Notes under the pieces: generated by a model
The model's database searches: none
The model's input: only the letters and a program-made list of their open reading frames with translations
What the model was told of the DNA's origin: nothing
Source: RGIG8748 sp045646525
GTDB taxonomy: Bacteria; Bacillota; Clostridia; UMGS1810
Direction of reading: 5' to 3'
Length of the DNA stretch: 45,408 nt
NCBI GenBank assembly: GCA_045646525.1
Contig: JAZRKX010000022.1
Coordinates: 1-45,408 of the forward strand
In this document: one piece after another, positions 16,457 through 24,387 of the stretch
How the letters are laid out: the number at the start of each line of letters is the position of its first letter
Position numbering within the stretch: position 1 is the stretch's first letter
Program-made: the position numbers and the translations under genes

Positions 16457-17614
16457 ATGATTATAGGTATTCCAAAGGAAATTATGCACGGTGAGGGCAG
16501 AGTTTCTGCTATTCCCGAGACCGTTGCACTTTTAAAGGCAGAGGGTTTTGATGTGCTTGTAGAAAACACAGCAGGCGAGGGCGCGCTCTTCTCCGACTCG
16601 GAGTATGCCGCTGCAGGCGCTACAATGATAGCTGATGCCGAAGAGCTTTATGCAAAAGCTGACATTATCTTAAAGGTTAAAGAGCCCCAGTTCAACGAAG
16701 CTAAGGGCAAGCACGAAGTAGATATGATGCACGAGGGTCAGTATCTTATTACATTTATCCATCCTGCATCTCCCGTTAATCACGAAATGGTTAAGAACAT
16801 GGCTGCAAAGGGCGTTATAAGCCTTACCTTAGACGGTGTACCCCGTATATCCAGAGCACAGAAGATGGATGCACTCTCTTCCATGAGTACATGTGCAGGC
16901 TACAAGGGTATCCTCATGGCAGCAAACGACTTAAAGAAATTTATTCCTCCCATATTCTGTGCAGTAGGTCAGGTTAAGCCCTGTAACGCACTTGTTATCG
17001 GTACAGGTGTTGCAGGTCTTCGTGCACTCGCTACTGCAAAGGGTCTCGGTGCAATTACATACGCAGCAGATATCCGTCCCGCAGCAGCAGAACAGGCTAT
17101 GAGCCTTGGTGCTAAGATAGTAGACACAGGCGTTCCTGCAGAAATCGCAGTAGGAGAGGGCGGCTATGCAAATGCACTTTCCGAAGAATGGCTTGTTAAG
17201 GAAAGAGCAGCTCTTGCAGATACAATTAAGGAAATGGATATCATATTCTGCTCCGCACTTGTTCCCAGTAAGCTTGCTCCCGTAATCCTTACAGAAGAAC
17301 TCGTTAAGACAATGAAGCCGGGTTCCGTAATCGTGGATATCTCCATCGACCAGGGCGGTAACTGTGCTATCACAGACCCGGGCGAAACTTCCGTTAAGCA
17401 TCAGGTTACAATCGAGGGTATCAAAAATATCCCCGGTATGCTTCCCACAAGCTCTACCTGGATGTTCTCCCACAATATTTATCAGCTTGTTAAGTACCTT
17501 GCAAAAGACGGCAAGATAAGCCTTGATATGAATGACGATATCGTTAAGGGCATCCTTACCACAATAAACGGTGAAATCGTTCACAAGGGTGCTTTGGAAG
17601 CGATGAACAAATAA
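16457..17614 (+). CDS. pntAA: NAD(P) transhydrogenase subunit alpha part 1 (domain I, NAD(H)-binding)
   Basis: This is the soluble, NAD(H)-binding domain I of proton-translocating transhydrogenase, encoded as a separate subunit as in Rhodospirillum rubrum. The 385-residue protein begins MIIGIPKEIMHGEGRVSAIPETV, shared with alanine dehydrogenase, and contains RISRAQKMDALSSMSTCAGYKG, the nucleotide fold ALVIGTGVAGLRALATAKGLGA and VDISIDQGGNCAITDPGE. Alanine dehydrogenase is excluded by the RISRAQKMD...SS segment and by the two following membrane genes. The ATG at 16457 is chosen for the AAAGGA site upstream; an ATG at 16436 has none. Confidence 0.94.
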   Translation: MIIGIPKEIMHGEGRVSAIPETVALLKAEGFDVLVENTAGEGALFSDSEYAAAGATMIADAEELYAKADIILKVKEPQFNEAKGKHEVDMMHEGQYLITFIHPASPVNHEMVKNMAAKGVISLTLDGVPRISRAQKMDALSSMSTCAGYKGILMAANDLKKFIPPIFCAVGQVKPCNALVIGTGVAGLRALATAKGLGAITYAADIRPAAAEQAMSLGAKIVDTGVPAEIAVGEGGYANALSEEWLVKERAALADTIKEMDIIFCSALVPSKLAPVILTEELVKTMKPGSVIVDISIDQGGNCAITDPGETSVKHQVTIEGIKNIPGMLPTSSTWMFSHNIYQLVKYLAKDGKISLDMNDDIVKGILTTINGEIVHKGALEAMNK

Positions 17615-17639
17615 TATTATTATAAAAAATCATGGCAAC

Positions 17640-17660
17640 CCGCACTCTTTTTGGGTGCGG
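17640..17660 (+). other. Hairpin between pntAA and pntAB
   Basis: An 8-bp stem (17640-17647 / 17653-17660, one G-T pair) with a TTTTT loop lies in the 74-base gap. There is no U tract after it, so it is a likely RNA stability element rather than a terminator. Confidence 0.45.
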
Positions 17661-17688
17661 ATTGCGTGTGTTTAGGAGGATTTGGATT

Positions 17689-17985
17689 ATGAGTGGAATT
17701 ATTCTTATACTCATATTTATAGTGGCGGCAATAGTCGGCTACTTTATTATCAACAAGGTACCCACACTTTTACACACACCGCTTATGTCGGGTATGAATG
17801 CTCTTTCGGGCATTACAGTTCTTGGCGCTCTTACTACTATTGCAGTAGTTGTAAAGGAGTACAGCAATGCCTTGAGCGTTATTATAGGTATTGCCGCAAT
17901 CGTATTTGCCATGGTAAATGTGGTTGGCGGTTTTGCGGTTACAGGCAGAATGCTCAGAATGTTTAAGTCAAAGGAGGACAAATAA
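17689..17985 (+). CDS. pntAB: NAD(P) transhydrogenase subunit alpha part 2 (membrane)
   Basis: A 98-residue membrane subunit contributing three transmembrane helices of domain II (residues about 3-20, 37-56, 60-85). The family segment VPTLLHTPLMSGMNALSGITVLGAL is clear and contains the conserved TPLMSG(M/T)NA motif. The ATG at 17689 has TAGGAGG upstream; the longer reading frame from 17632 lacks a ribosome site. The last bases contain the AAAGGAGG for pntB, which starts immediately after its stop codon, so the two are coupled. Confidence 0.93.
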   Translation: MSGIILILIFIVAAIVGYFIINKVPTLLHTPLMSGMNALSGITVLGALTTIAVVVKEYSNALSVIIGIAAIVFAMVNVVGGFAVTGRMLRMFKSKEDK

Positions 17986-20427
17986 GTGATTACAAGTACA
18001 GTTTATTACATAATAAGCGCTGTTCTCATTTTGGGTGTCCTATTAGGAATAAGCATGATGAGTAAGGTTAAAAGCGCAAATAACGGTAACACCCTTTCTG
18101 CAATATGCACCCTTATAGCAATCCTTGTAGTTATGTACAACTGCGAAATCCTTACTGCATGGCAGGCATGGCTCGGTCTTGCAATAGGTACAGTTTTTGG
18201 TATCATAGGCGCCGTTAAGGTTAAGATGATAGAAATGCCTCAGGCAGTCGCTCTTTTAAACGGCTTTGGCGGTCTTGCAAGTGCTCTTGTGGCAATTCTT
18301 ACAATACAGCAGACAGAAAATAAATTTGAAATATATGTAGGCGCTGTAGCTCTTCTTGTAGGTTGGGTTACCTTTACAGGAAGTGTTGTGGCGGCAGGTA
18401 AGCTCCACAAGCTTCTTCCTCAGAAGCCTGTTGTATGGAAGGCTCACTCTGCAATCGTTGCAGTTACCATTATTGCAACTGTTGCCGCTGTAATCATATG
18501 CCCCGAATGTATGTGGCTTATATCCATCCTTTCCGCTTTCTTCGGTATTGCATTTGCAATCCGTGTAGGCGGTGCAGATATGCCTATTACAATATCGCTT
18601 CTTAATTCACTTAGCGGTGTTGCGGGCGGTATTGCAGGTATAGCAGTAGGCGATGTTCTCTTAGTTGCCATAGGCGGTATAGTCGGTGCTTCGGGACTTC
18701 TTCTTACACAGATTATGTGCAGAGCAATGAACAGAAGCCTTATAAGCATTCTTGTAGGAGGCGGTAAGTCCAAAAAGGCAGCCCCCAAGGCAGAAAAAGC
18801 ACCCGAAGAAAAGAAAGAAGAAACTGTAAAGGAAAACAAAGTCAGCATAGAAGATATCCTTACAAATGCCAAAAAGGTTATGATAGTACCGGGCTACGGT
18901 ATGGCACTCGGTCAGGCTCAGAACATAGTTAAAGCCTTTGCCGACAAGCTTGAGGCAAACGGAGCCGAGGTTAAGTATGCTATACATCCCGTTGCAGGAA
19001 GAATGCCGGGTCACATGAATGTACTTCTCTGCGAAGTAGATGTACCCTACGATAAGCTCTATGAGATGGATGCAATAAACGGTGAATTCGCAGACTGCGA
19101 TGCCGCTGTTATCATAGGCGCAAACGATGTTGTAAACCCCGCGGCAAACACAGCCGAGGGCACACCCATCTACGGTATGCCTGTACTTAACGCAGGCGAG
19201 GCAAAGAAAGTTATAGTATGTAACTTTGACGATAAGCCGGGTTATGCAGGCGTTCCCAATCCTCTCTATAAGGCAGAAAACACCATCATGATGCTCGGCG
19301 ATGCCAAGGAAACTGTGGCAAAGCTCACTGCCGCTATTGGTAAGAGCGCACAGTCCGAAGCCGAAGAGGGCGCACCAAAGGCAGAAGCTTCTGTAGGAAG
19401 CATCCTTACAGGTGCTAAAAAAGTCATGATAGTACCGGGTTACGGTATGGCACTTGGTCAGGCGCAGGGCATTGTAAAGGCATTTGCCGACAAGCTCGAA
19501 GCAAACGGAACTGAGGTTAAGTATGCTATACATCCCGTTGCAGGAAGAATGCCTGGACACATGAATGTACTTCTCTGCGAAGTAGATGTACCCTACGATA
19601 AGCTCTACGAGATGGATGCAATAAACGGTGAATTCTGTGAGTGCGATGCTGCTGTTATCATAGGCGCAAACGATGTTGTAAACCCCGCGGCAAACACAGC
19701 CGAGGGCACACCCATCTACGGCATGCCTGTACTTAACGCATCGGAAGCAAAGCATGTTATAGTATGTAACTTTGACGATAAGCCTGGTTATGCAGGCGTT
19801 CCCAATCCTCTCTACGAGGCAGAAAACACCATCATGATGCTCGGCGATGCCAAGGAAACTGTGGCAAAGCTTACCGCATCTATCGGAGAGACATCGGAAG
19901 AGATTTCCGATGCACCCAAAGCAAGTGAGTCCGTAGGCGATATCCTTGCAAATGCTAAAAAGGTTATGATAGTACCGGGTTATGGTATGGCACTCGGTCA
20001 GGCACAGGGCATAGTAAAGACTCTTGCCGACAAGCTCGAAGCAAACGGGGCCGAGGTTAAGTATGCCATCCATCCGGTTGCAGGAAGAATGCCCGGACAC
20101 ATGAATGTACTTCTCTGTGAGGTAGATGTACCCTACGATAAGCTCTACGAAATGGATGCAGTAAACGGTGAATTCTGTGAGTGCGACGCAGCAATAATTG
20201 TAGGTGCAAACGATGTTGTAAATCCTGCTGCAAACACAGCCGAGGGCACACCCATCTACGGCATGCCCGTACTTAACGCAGGCGAGGCAAAGAAAGTAAT
20301 AGTATGTAACTTTGACGATAAGCCGGGTTATGCAGGTGTTCCCAATCCTCTCTATGAGGCAGAAAATACCATTATGATGCTCGGCGATGCCAAGGAAACT
20401 GTAGCAAATCTTATCGCATCGTTTTAA
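17986..20427 (+). CDS. pntB: NAD(P) transhydrogenase subunit beta with three tandem NADP(H)-binding domains
   Basis: The beta subunit of proton-translocating transhydrogenase, normally about 460 residues, is 813 here. It starts with GTG, 6 bases after AAAGGAGG. Residues 1-260 form the membrane domain II with about eight to nine helices, including GGADMPITISLLNSLSGVAGG. After a charged linker (AAPKAEKAPEEKKEETVKE), domain III (NADP(H) binding) occurs three times, starting near residues 287, 469 and 649. Each copy contains VPGYGMALGQAQ, HPVAGRMPGHMNVLLCEVDVP, GANDVVNPAANTAEGTPIYGMPVL and PGYAGVPNPLY. Linkers between copies are Ala/Glu/Ser/Pro-rich. In all copies the segment VCNFDDKPGYAG stands where Escherichia coli has a Lys-Arg-Ser that contacts the NADP 2'-phosphate. 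A strong terminator follows. Confidence 0.95.
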   Translation: MITSTVYYIISAVLILGVLLGISMMSKVKSANNGNTLSAICTLIAILVVMYNCEILTAWQAWLGLAIGTVFGIIGAVKVKMIEMPQAVALLNGFGGLASALVAILTIQQTENKFEIYVGAVALLVGWVTFTGSVVAAGKLHKLLPQKPVVWKAHSAIVAVTIIATVAAVIICPECMWLISILSAFFGIAFAIRVGGADMPITISLLNSLSGVAGGIAGIAVGDVLLVAIGGIVGASGLLLTQIMCRAMNRSLISILVGGGKSKKAAPKAEKAPEEKKEETVKENKVSIEDILTNAKKVMIVPGYGMALGQAQNIVKAFADKLEANGAEVKYAIHPVAGRMPGHMNVLLCEVDVPYDKLYEMDAINGEFADCDAAVIIGANDVVNPAANTAEGTPIYGMPVLNAGEAKKVIVCNFDDKPGYAGVPNPLYKAENTIMMLGDAKETVAKLTAAIGKSAQSEAEEGAPKAEASVGSILTGAKKVMIVPGYGMALGQAQGIVKAFADKLEANGTEVKYAIHPVAGRMPGHMNVLLCEVDVPYDKLYEMDAINGEFCECDAAVIIGANDVVNPAANTAEGTPIYGMPVLNASEAKHVIVCNFDDKPGYAGVPNPLYEAENTIMMLGDAKETVAKLTASIGETSEEISDAPKASESVGDILANAKKVMIVPGYGMALGQAQGIVKTLADKLEANGAEVKYAIHPVAGRMPGHMNVLLCEVDVPYDKLYEMDAVNGEFCECDAAIIVGANDVVNPAANTAEGTPIYGMPVLNAGEAKKVIVCNFDDKPGYAGVPNPLYEAENTIMMLGDAKETVANLIASF
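18844..20427 (+). repeat. Three in-frame tandem repeats encoding domain III of PntB
   Basis: The copies begin at 18844, 19390 and 19930, so the periods are 546 and 540 bp. The protein copies differ at only a few residues in the core (for example FADCDAA/FCECDAA and NAGEAKKV/NASEAKHV), while the DNA differs at scattered synonymous sites and the linkers differ more. This pattern argues for a real, maintained duplication rather than an assembly error. Confidence 0.95.
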
Positions 20428-20441
20428 TAAAACATTAATTC

Positions 20442-20478
20442 AAAACTGCTGTGGATGTATAATCCACAGCAGTTTTTT
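20442..20478 (+). terminator. Terminator of lrp-pnt operon
   Basis: A perfect 15-bp stem (20442-20456 with 20462-20476, loop GTATA) is followed by a T run. Confidence 0.93.
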
Positions 20479-20520
20479 CTTGGGATTTTTACAATTCTAT
20501 AACAAAATTCCGAATACACC

Positions 20521-20560
20521 TTGAATTCCTACTATTTCTATGGTATTATTATGATATCAT
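20521..20560 (+). promoter_or_regulatory. Promoter of the Rrf2 gene with adjacent palindrome
   Basis: TTGAAT (20521-20526) and TATTAT (20544-20549) have 17-bp spacing. The perfect 10-bp palindrome ATGATATCAT lies at 20551-20560, at the expected transcription start, where an autorepressor could bind. Confidence 0.65.
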
Positions 20561-20599
20561 CTTAAATAACCTTACCAAACAGGGTTTATGGAGGAAAGT

Positions 20600-21037
20600 A
20601 TGAAGATATCTACAAAAGGCCGCTATGCATTAAGACTTCTTGTTGACCTTGCAGAAAACGGCAGCGATAAATTTATTTCTCTTACGGAAATATCCGAAAG
20701 ACAAGGCATATCCAAAAAGTATCTCGAGCAGATTATCCCCTCGCTCAACAGCGCAGGCTTTCTTATAACGGGCAGAGGTTTTCAGGGCGGTTATAAGCTC
20801 TCTCGCAGACCCTCATCCTATACCGTTGGCGATGTGCTGAGAGTTACCGAGGGCAGACTTGCACCTGTAGCCTGTCTGGAACAGGACGAAAATACCTGCG
20901 AAAGAGCAGACGGATGCGATACTCTCTATATATGGAAAGGACTTATGGAGGTTATCGAAAACTATCTGGACAAGATAACTCTTCAGGATATAATAAACCG
21001 CAAAATCAAGCGGAATGACGATTACATACTACTATAA
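20600..21037 (+). CDS. Rrf2 family transcriptional regulator with three cysteines
   Basis: A 145-residue Rrf2/IscR-type winged-helix regulator (MKISTKGRYALRLLVDLAE; ISLTEISERQGISKKYLEQIIPSLNSAGFL; GRGFQGGYKLSR). It has three cysteines, C92, C100 and C106 (C-x7-C-x5-C), in the region where IscR and its relatives bind an Fe-S cluster, so it may sense Fe-S or redox status. The ATG at 20600 has GGAGG upstream and matches the family start; an ATG at 20588 is too close to any ribosome site. It is transcribed towards the kor operon and shares a terminator with it. Candidate targets are its own promoter and the neighbouring redox genes. Confidence 0.92.
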   Translation: MKISTKGRYALRLLVDLAENGSDKFISLTEISERQGISKKYLEQIIPSLNSAGFLITGRGFQGGYKLSRRPSSYTVGDVLRVTEGRLAPVACLEQDENTCERADGCDTLYIWKGLMEVIENYLDKITLQDIINRKIKRNDDYILL

Positions 21038-21056
21038 TTTATATACTGGTTGGGAA

Positions 21057-21095
21057 ATAGAAAAAGCACAGTTCTTTGAACTGTGCTTTTTCTAT
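21057..21095. terminator. Bidirectional terminator between Rrf2 gene and korC
   Basis: A perfect 18-bp stem (21057-21074 with 21078-21095, loop TTT) with A and T runs on the two sides lies between converging genes. Confidence 0.93.
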
Positions 21096-21108
21096 TTAAT
21101 ATTTTCTT

Positions 21109-21645
21109 TTAACCTTCGTAGTTGTAGCCTGCTTCTACAGTCTTGATATTGTTTTCAAGAAGTTCGGGTTTGGATGCGGGTACAAGCTTCTTTATAGCGC
21201 CCACAAGCTCTTCTAAGGTAAACATACCTGTTTCCTTTACAAGCTTACCTACAAGTATCATATTTGCAAGCTTGGGAAGTCCCATTTCGTTTGCCATAGC
21301 GGTAGCAGGTACCTTGTATACATCTATATCGGTACGCTCGGCATCTCTTGATATGAGCGTGCTGTCTATTATGGCTTTTGCACCGGGAACAAGCTGACTT
21401 TCAAACTTGTCGAAAGAGGGTGCATTCATAGCTATAAGTGCAGTAGGCTCTACAATGATTGGAGAAGCCACAGCTTCGTCGGATACTATAACATGGCAGT
21501 TACATGTACCGCCGCGCATCTCGGGTCCGTATGAGGGAAGATGCGATACATTTTTGTTTTCTATCATGCCGGCATAGGCAATAGCTTTACCTGCAAAGAG
21601 TATTCCCTGACCGCCGAATCCGGCAAATATTGTCTCGTATGTCAT
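21109..21645 (-). CDS. korC: 2-oxoacid:ferredoxin oxidoreductase, gamma subunit
   Basis: The 178-residue gamma subunit of a four-subunit 2-oxoacid:ferredoxin oxidoreductase. It has the family N-terminus (IFAGFGGQGILFAGKAIAYAGM), followed by SHLPSYGPEMRGGTCNCHVIVSDEAV, typical of the KorC/VorC/PorG family. It is the last gene in a tight operon: one base separates it from korB. The complex oxidatively decarboxylates a 2-oxoacid to its acyl-CoA and reduces ferredoxin, or runs in reverse. The substrate (2-oxoglutarate or branched-chain) is not settled by this subunit. Confidence 0.93.
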   Translation of the reverse strand: MTYETIFAGFGGQGILFAGKAIAYAGMIENKNVSHLPSYGPEMRGGTCNCHVIVSDEAVASPIIVEPTALIAMNAPSFDKFESQLVPGAKAIIDSTLISRDAERTDIDVYKVPATAMANEMGLPKLANMILVGKLVKETGMFTLEELVGAIKKLVPASKPELLENNIKTVEAGYNYEG

Positions 21646-21646
21646 A

Positions 21647-22396
21647 TTACTTTTCCTCCTTTGAGCTGTCTTTGTATACGCCGAGAGGATAGTGGGGGAG
21701 CATGTTCTCTCTCATCCACTCAAAAGACTCTGTAGGACTTAATCCCCAGTTTGTAGGACATGTGGAAACAACCTCAACAAGTGAAAATCCTTTGCCGTCG
21801 AGCTGGTTCTGGAATGCCTTCTTAATAGCTGCTTTTGCAGCTTTTATGTGGGGGACTGTGTCTACTGTTACTCTTTCTATATAGGAGGGACCGTCGAGTG
21901 TAGCAAGCATTTCGCTTACTCTTATGGGGTTACCGTTTGCTTTCTGGTCTCTTCCGTAGGGGGTTGTCTGTGTTACCTGACCAAGTAATGTGGTAGGAGC
22001 CATCTGACCGCCTGTCATACCATATATGGCGTTGTTTATAAATATGGTTGTTATGTTTTCGCCTCTTGCAGCAGCGTGTACTGTTTCGGCAGTACCTATA
22101 GCGGCAAGGTCGCCGTCACCCTGATAGGTAAATACTACCTTATCGGGATGAACTCTCTTTATGCCTGTAGCTACGGCAGGTGCTCTGCCGTGTGCAGCCT
22201 CCTGCATGTCGCACTCAAAGTAGTTGTATGCAAATACGCTGCAGCCAACAGGTGCTACGCCTATTGTATCGCCCTCTATGCCGAGCTCGTCTATAACCTC
22301 AGCTACCAAACGGTGTACAATACCGTGAGGACAACCGGGGCAATAGTGGAGGGGTATATCTGTAAGTGCATGAGGTCTTGTAAATACTTTTTCCAT
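21647..22396 (-). CDS. korB: 2-oxoacid:ferredoxin oxidoreductase, beta (TPP-binding) subunit
   Basis: The 249-residue beta subunit, which binds thiamine diphosphate. The TPP motif is GDGDLAAIGTAETVHAAARGENITTIFINNAIYG, and the N-terminal HYCPGCPHGIVHRLV is typical of KorB/VorA. Its ATG overlaps the korA stop (TAATG), so translation is coupled. The end contains the usual EVVSTCPTNWGLSPTESFEWMRENM. Function depends on the alpha subunit encoded just upstream and on electron transfer to the small ferredoxin subunit. Confidence 0.94.
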   Translation of the reverse strand: MEKVFTRPHALTDIPLHYCPGCPHGIVHRLVAEVIDELGIEGDTIGVAPVGCSVFAYNYFECDMQEAAHGRAPAVATGIKRVHPDKVVFTYQGDGDLAAIGTAETVHAAARGENITTIFINNAIYGMTGGQMAPTTLLGQVTQTTPYGRDQKANGNPIRVSEMLATLDGPSYIERVTVDTVPHIKAAKAAIKKAFQNQLDGKGFSLVEVVSTCPTNWGLSPTESFEWMRENMLPHYPLGVYKDSSKEEK

Positions 22397-23466
22397 TATT
22401 TGTCACCTCCGGTGATTTCTTCTATCTTTGAAAGTATTTCGTTGGGAGTGGGTACTATGCCGCCTGTTCTTCCGAAGAACTCAACATCGGCTCTGCCGTT
22501 CACGGCTATTTTAACATCGTCTACCATTTGTCCCATACTCATTTCTACAGCAAGGAATGTCTTTTTCTTGTCGCCCTTTAAAGCATTTTCAAATGCTTCA
22601 TAGGGGAAAGGCCAAAGGGTAATAGGTCTTATTATACCTACCTTGATGCCTTTTTCCTTTGCTTTAGCCATTGCAGTTTTTGCAATTCTTGCGGTTGTAC
22701 CGTATGCTACGAGAACTATATCGGCGTCCTCCGTGTCAACGGCTTCGTATCTTACTTCGTTTTTTGCTATTTCGTCATACTTCTTCTGTCTTGCAAGAAC
22801 AAGGTCTTCAAGATCTTTGGGCTCTATAAAGAGAGAGTTTATTACATTCTTTTTTCTCTTCATCTTTGTGCCTGTGGTAGCCCATTCTTTTTCGGGAAGG
22901 TCGGATGCATCTGTATCTTTAAATTCTACAGGCTCCATCATCTGACCGAGCATACCGTCGCCCATAATCATAACAGGGCATCTGTACTTGTCGCCTATGT
23001 CAAAAGCATCGGAGGTAAGGTCTACCATTTCCTGTATGGAAGACGGCGCAAGAACTACAAGGTGATAGTCACCGTGTCCGCCGCCCTTTACTGCCTGATG
23101 GTAGTCCGACTGCGCGGGCTGAATACCGCCAAGACCGGGACCTCCTCTTACGATGTTTACAATAACACAGGGTACATCTGCGCCGGCTATGTAGGAAATG
23201 CCTTCCTGCTTTAAGCTTATTCCGGGGCTGGAAGAGCTTGTCATAACTCTTGCTCCTGCACCGCCTGCACCGTAAACCATGTTTATTGCGGCAACTTCGG
23301 ATTCTGCCTGAAGAAATACGCCGCCGATTTTGGGCATCTTTTTGGACATATACGCAGATACTTCTGTCTGCGGTGTTATAGGATAACCGAAGAAGTGTCT
23401 GCAGCCTGCTCTTATAGCAGCTTCTGCAAGAGCTTCGTTACCCTTCATTAAAACCTTGTTTCCCAT
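22396..23466 (-). CDS. korA: 2-oxoacid:ferredoxin oxidoreductase, alpha subunit (KorA/VorB type)
   Basis: The 356-residue alpha subunit. It starts MGNKVLMKGNEALAEAAIRAGCRHFFGYPITPQTE, and continues with VFLQAESEVAAINMVYGAGGAGARVMTSSSSPGISLKQEG, the hallmark of this family. Sequences of this type in Clostridia are named either KorA (2-oxoglutarate) or VorB (2-oxoisovalerate); I cannot decide between them by reading. It lies between korD and korB in the usual korDABC order. Clostridia use such enzymes to make succinyl-CoA or branched acyl-CoA, or for reductive carboxylation. Confidence 0.92.
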   Translation of the reverse strand: MGNKVLMKGNEALAEAAIRAGCRHFFGYPITPQTEVSAYMSKKMPKIGGVFLQAESEVAAINMVYGAGGAGARVMTSSSSPGISLKQEGISYIAGADVPCVIVNIVRGGPGLGGIQPAQSDYHQAVKGGGHGDYHLVVLAPSSIQEMVDLTSDAFDIGDKYRCPVMIMGDGMLGQMMEPVEFKDTDASDLPEKEWATTGTKMKRKKNVINSLFIEPKDLEDLVLARQKKYDEIAKNEVRYEAVDTEDADIVLVAYGTTARIAKTAMAKAKEKGIKVGIIRPITLWPFPYEAFENALKGDKKKTFLAVEMSMGQMVDDVKIAVNGRADVEFFGRTGGIVPTPNEILSKIEEITGGDK

Positions 23467-23478
23467 TTAGTAAACCTC

Positions 23479-23685
23479 CTATCTTTCTACTTCGATTACG
23501 CAATCGGGGCATATGGTTGCGCAAAAAGCGCATCCGATACACTTGTCTGTTTCAATAACTGTTGCAGGGTGGAAGCCCTTTGCGTTGATTCTGTCTGTAG
23601 CCATTACGACTATCTTCTTGGGACATACTGTGGTACAAAGCGTACAGCCTTTGCATCTGTCTTCTCTGAATGTAACCTTAGCCAT
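23479..23685 (-). CDS. korD: 2-oxoacid:ferredoxin oxidoreductase, delta (ferredoxin-like) subunit
   Basis: A 68-residue two-cluster ferredoxin-like subunit. CKGCTLCTTVCPKK and CIGCAFCATICPDC provide the eight cysteines for two [4Fe-4S] clusters, which carry electrons from the TPP site to free ferredoxin. GGAGG precedes the ATG. It is followed 12 bases later by korA. It is encoded 30 bases after the P-loop ATPase gene on the same strand with no terminator between, so the six genes from 24775 to 21109 form one likely transcript. Confidence 0.94.
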   Translation of the reverse strand: MAKVTFREDRCKGCTLCTTVCPKKIVVMATDRINAKGFHPATVIETDKCIGCAFCATICPDCVIEVER

Positions 23686-23715
23686 AATGATTCCTCCTTT
23701 ATGTGAATATAATAT

Positions 23716-24387
23716 TTATTGCAAAGCATCAAACGGTAATTTCATAAATAAATCAAGGCAAAATGCTTTGTTTTTTATATCGCATGGCAGCGCGTCTAAA
23801 ATGTCCTTGGTGCCTGCTGTGTATTTAAGCGGTACACCAAGTACCGATGCTGCCTCATCGGCAAAATCCACGCTTTCCAGAAGATGTTTCTTCTCGGAAA
23901 GATAGGATAAATTTGTATTATTTATAAGACCTGTTATTTTAGCACGGCTCATAATCTGAATGCCATCGGCAAGTGCTTTTATATCCTCTATGGTGCTTGT
24001 GTCGGGACGAAGAGCATTTAATACGAAAAACATATCGTAGTCCTCGTCCTTAAGATACGCATGATATTTTCCGAGTGCCACAGCACCGTCATCATCACCG
24101 CCAAGGTCCAATACAGCGTGAACGCTCTTGTCGGTAAATACGGAGAGTATGTCTCCCGGAAGCACGGGCAGGTCTATATTTGTAGAAGCATAGTCAGGTG
24201 CTATAACTCTTATTCCCTTGCCCTCAAGATATTGTCTTATATCGTTTGTGCGGAAATACGGATTAACTATATCCATATCGCATATTACTACATTTTCGTG
24301 TTCTTCTTTAATTTTGAGAGCCATGTTTATAGCAATCTCGGTTTTGCCGCTTCCGTAGTGGCCTGTTATGATGTTAATTCTTTTCAT
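23716..24387 (-). CDS. P-loop ATP-binding protein (ParA/SIMIBI-like) linked to the kor operon
   Basis: A 223-residue cytoplasmic nucleotide-binding protein of unknown function. It has an N-terminal P-loop (INIITGHYGSGKTEIAINMAL), then VVICDMDIVNPYFRTNDIR, a second conserved aspartate segment AVLDLGGDDDGAVALGKY and ITGLINNTNLSYLSE, resembling SIMIBI-class ATPases used in cluster assembly or partition. The gene overlaps the preceding RseC-like gene by 14 bases and precedes korD closely. A chaperone or maturation role for the iron-sulfur oxidoreductase is a reasonable guess from context only. Confidence 0.82.
   Translation of the reverse strand: MKRINIITGHYGSGKTEIAINMALKIKEEHENVVICDMDIVNPYFRTNDIRQYLEGKGIRVIAPDYASTNIDLPVLPGDILSVFTDKSVHAVLDLGGDDDGAVALGKYHAYLKDEDYDMFFVLNALRPDTSTIEDIKALADGIQIMSRAKITGLINNTNLSYLSEKKHLLESVDFADEAASVLGVPLKYTAGTKDILDALPCDIKNKAFCLDLFMKLPFDALQ

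Noticed and set aside
18661..20100. A 479-codon open frame opposite pntB
   Set aside because: It is a shadow of the repeated domain III coding sequence. Its repeated cysteine-rich translation mirrors the three repeats and it has no ribosome site or family resemblance.
18844..20427. Repeats considered as a CRISPR or other non-coding array
   Set aside because: The 540-546-bp units are in frame, encode complete domain IIIs and show synonymous drift, so they are coding repeats.
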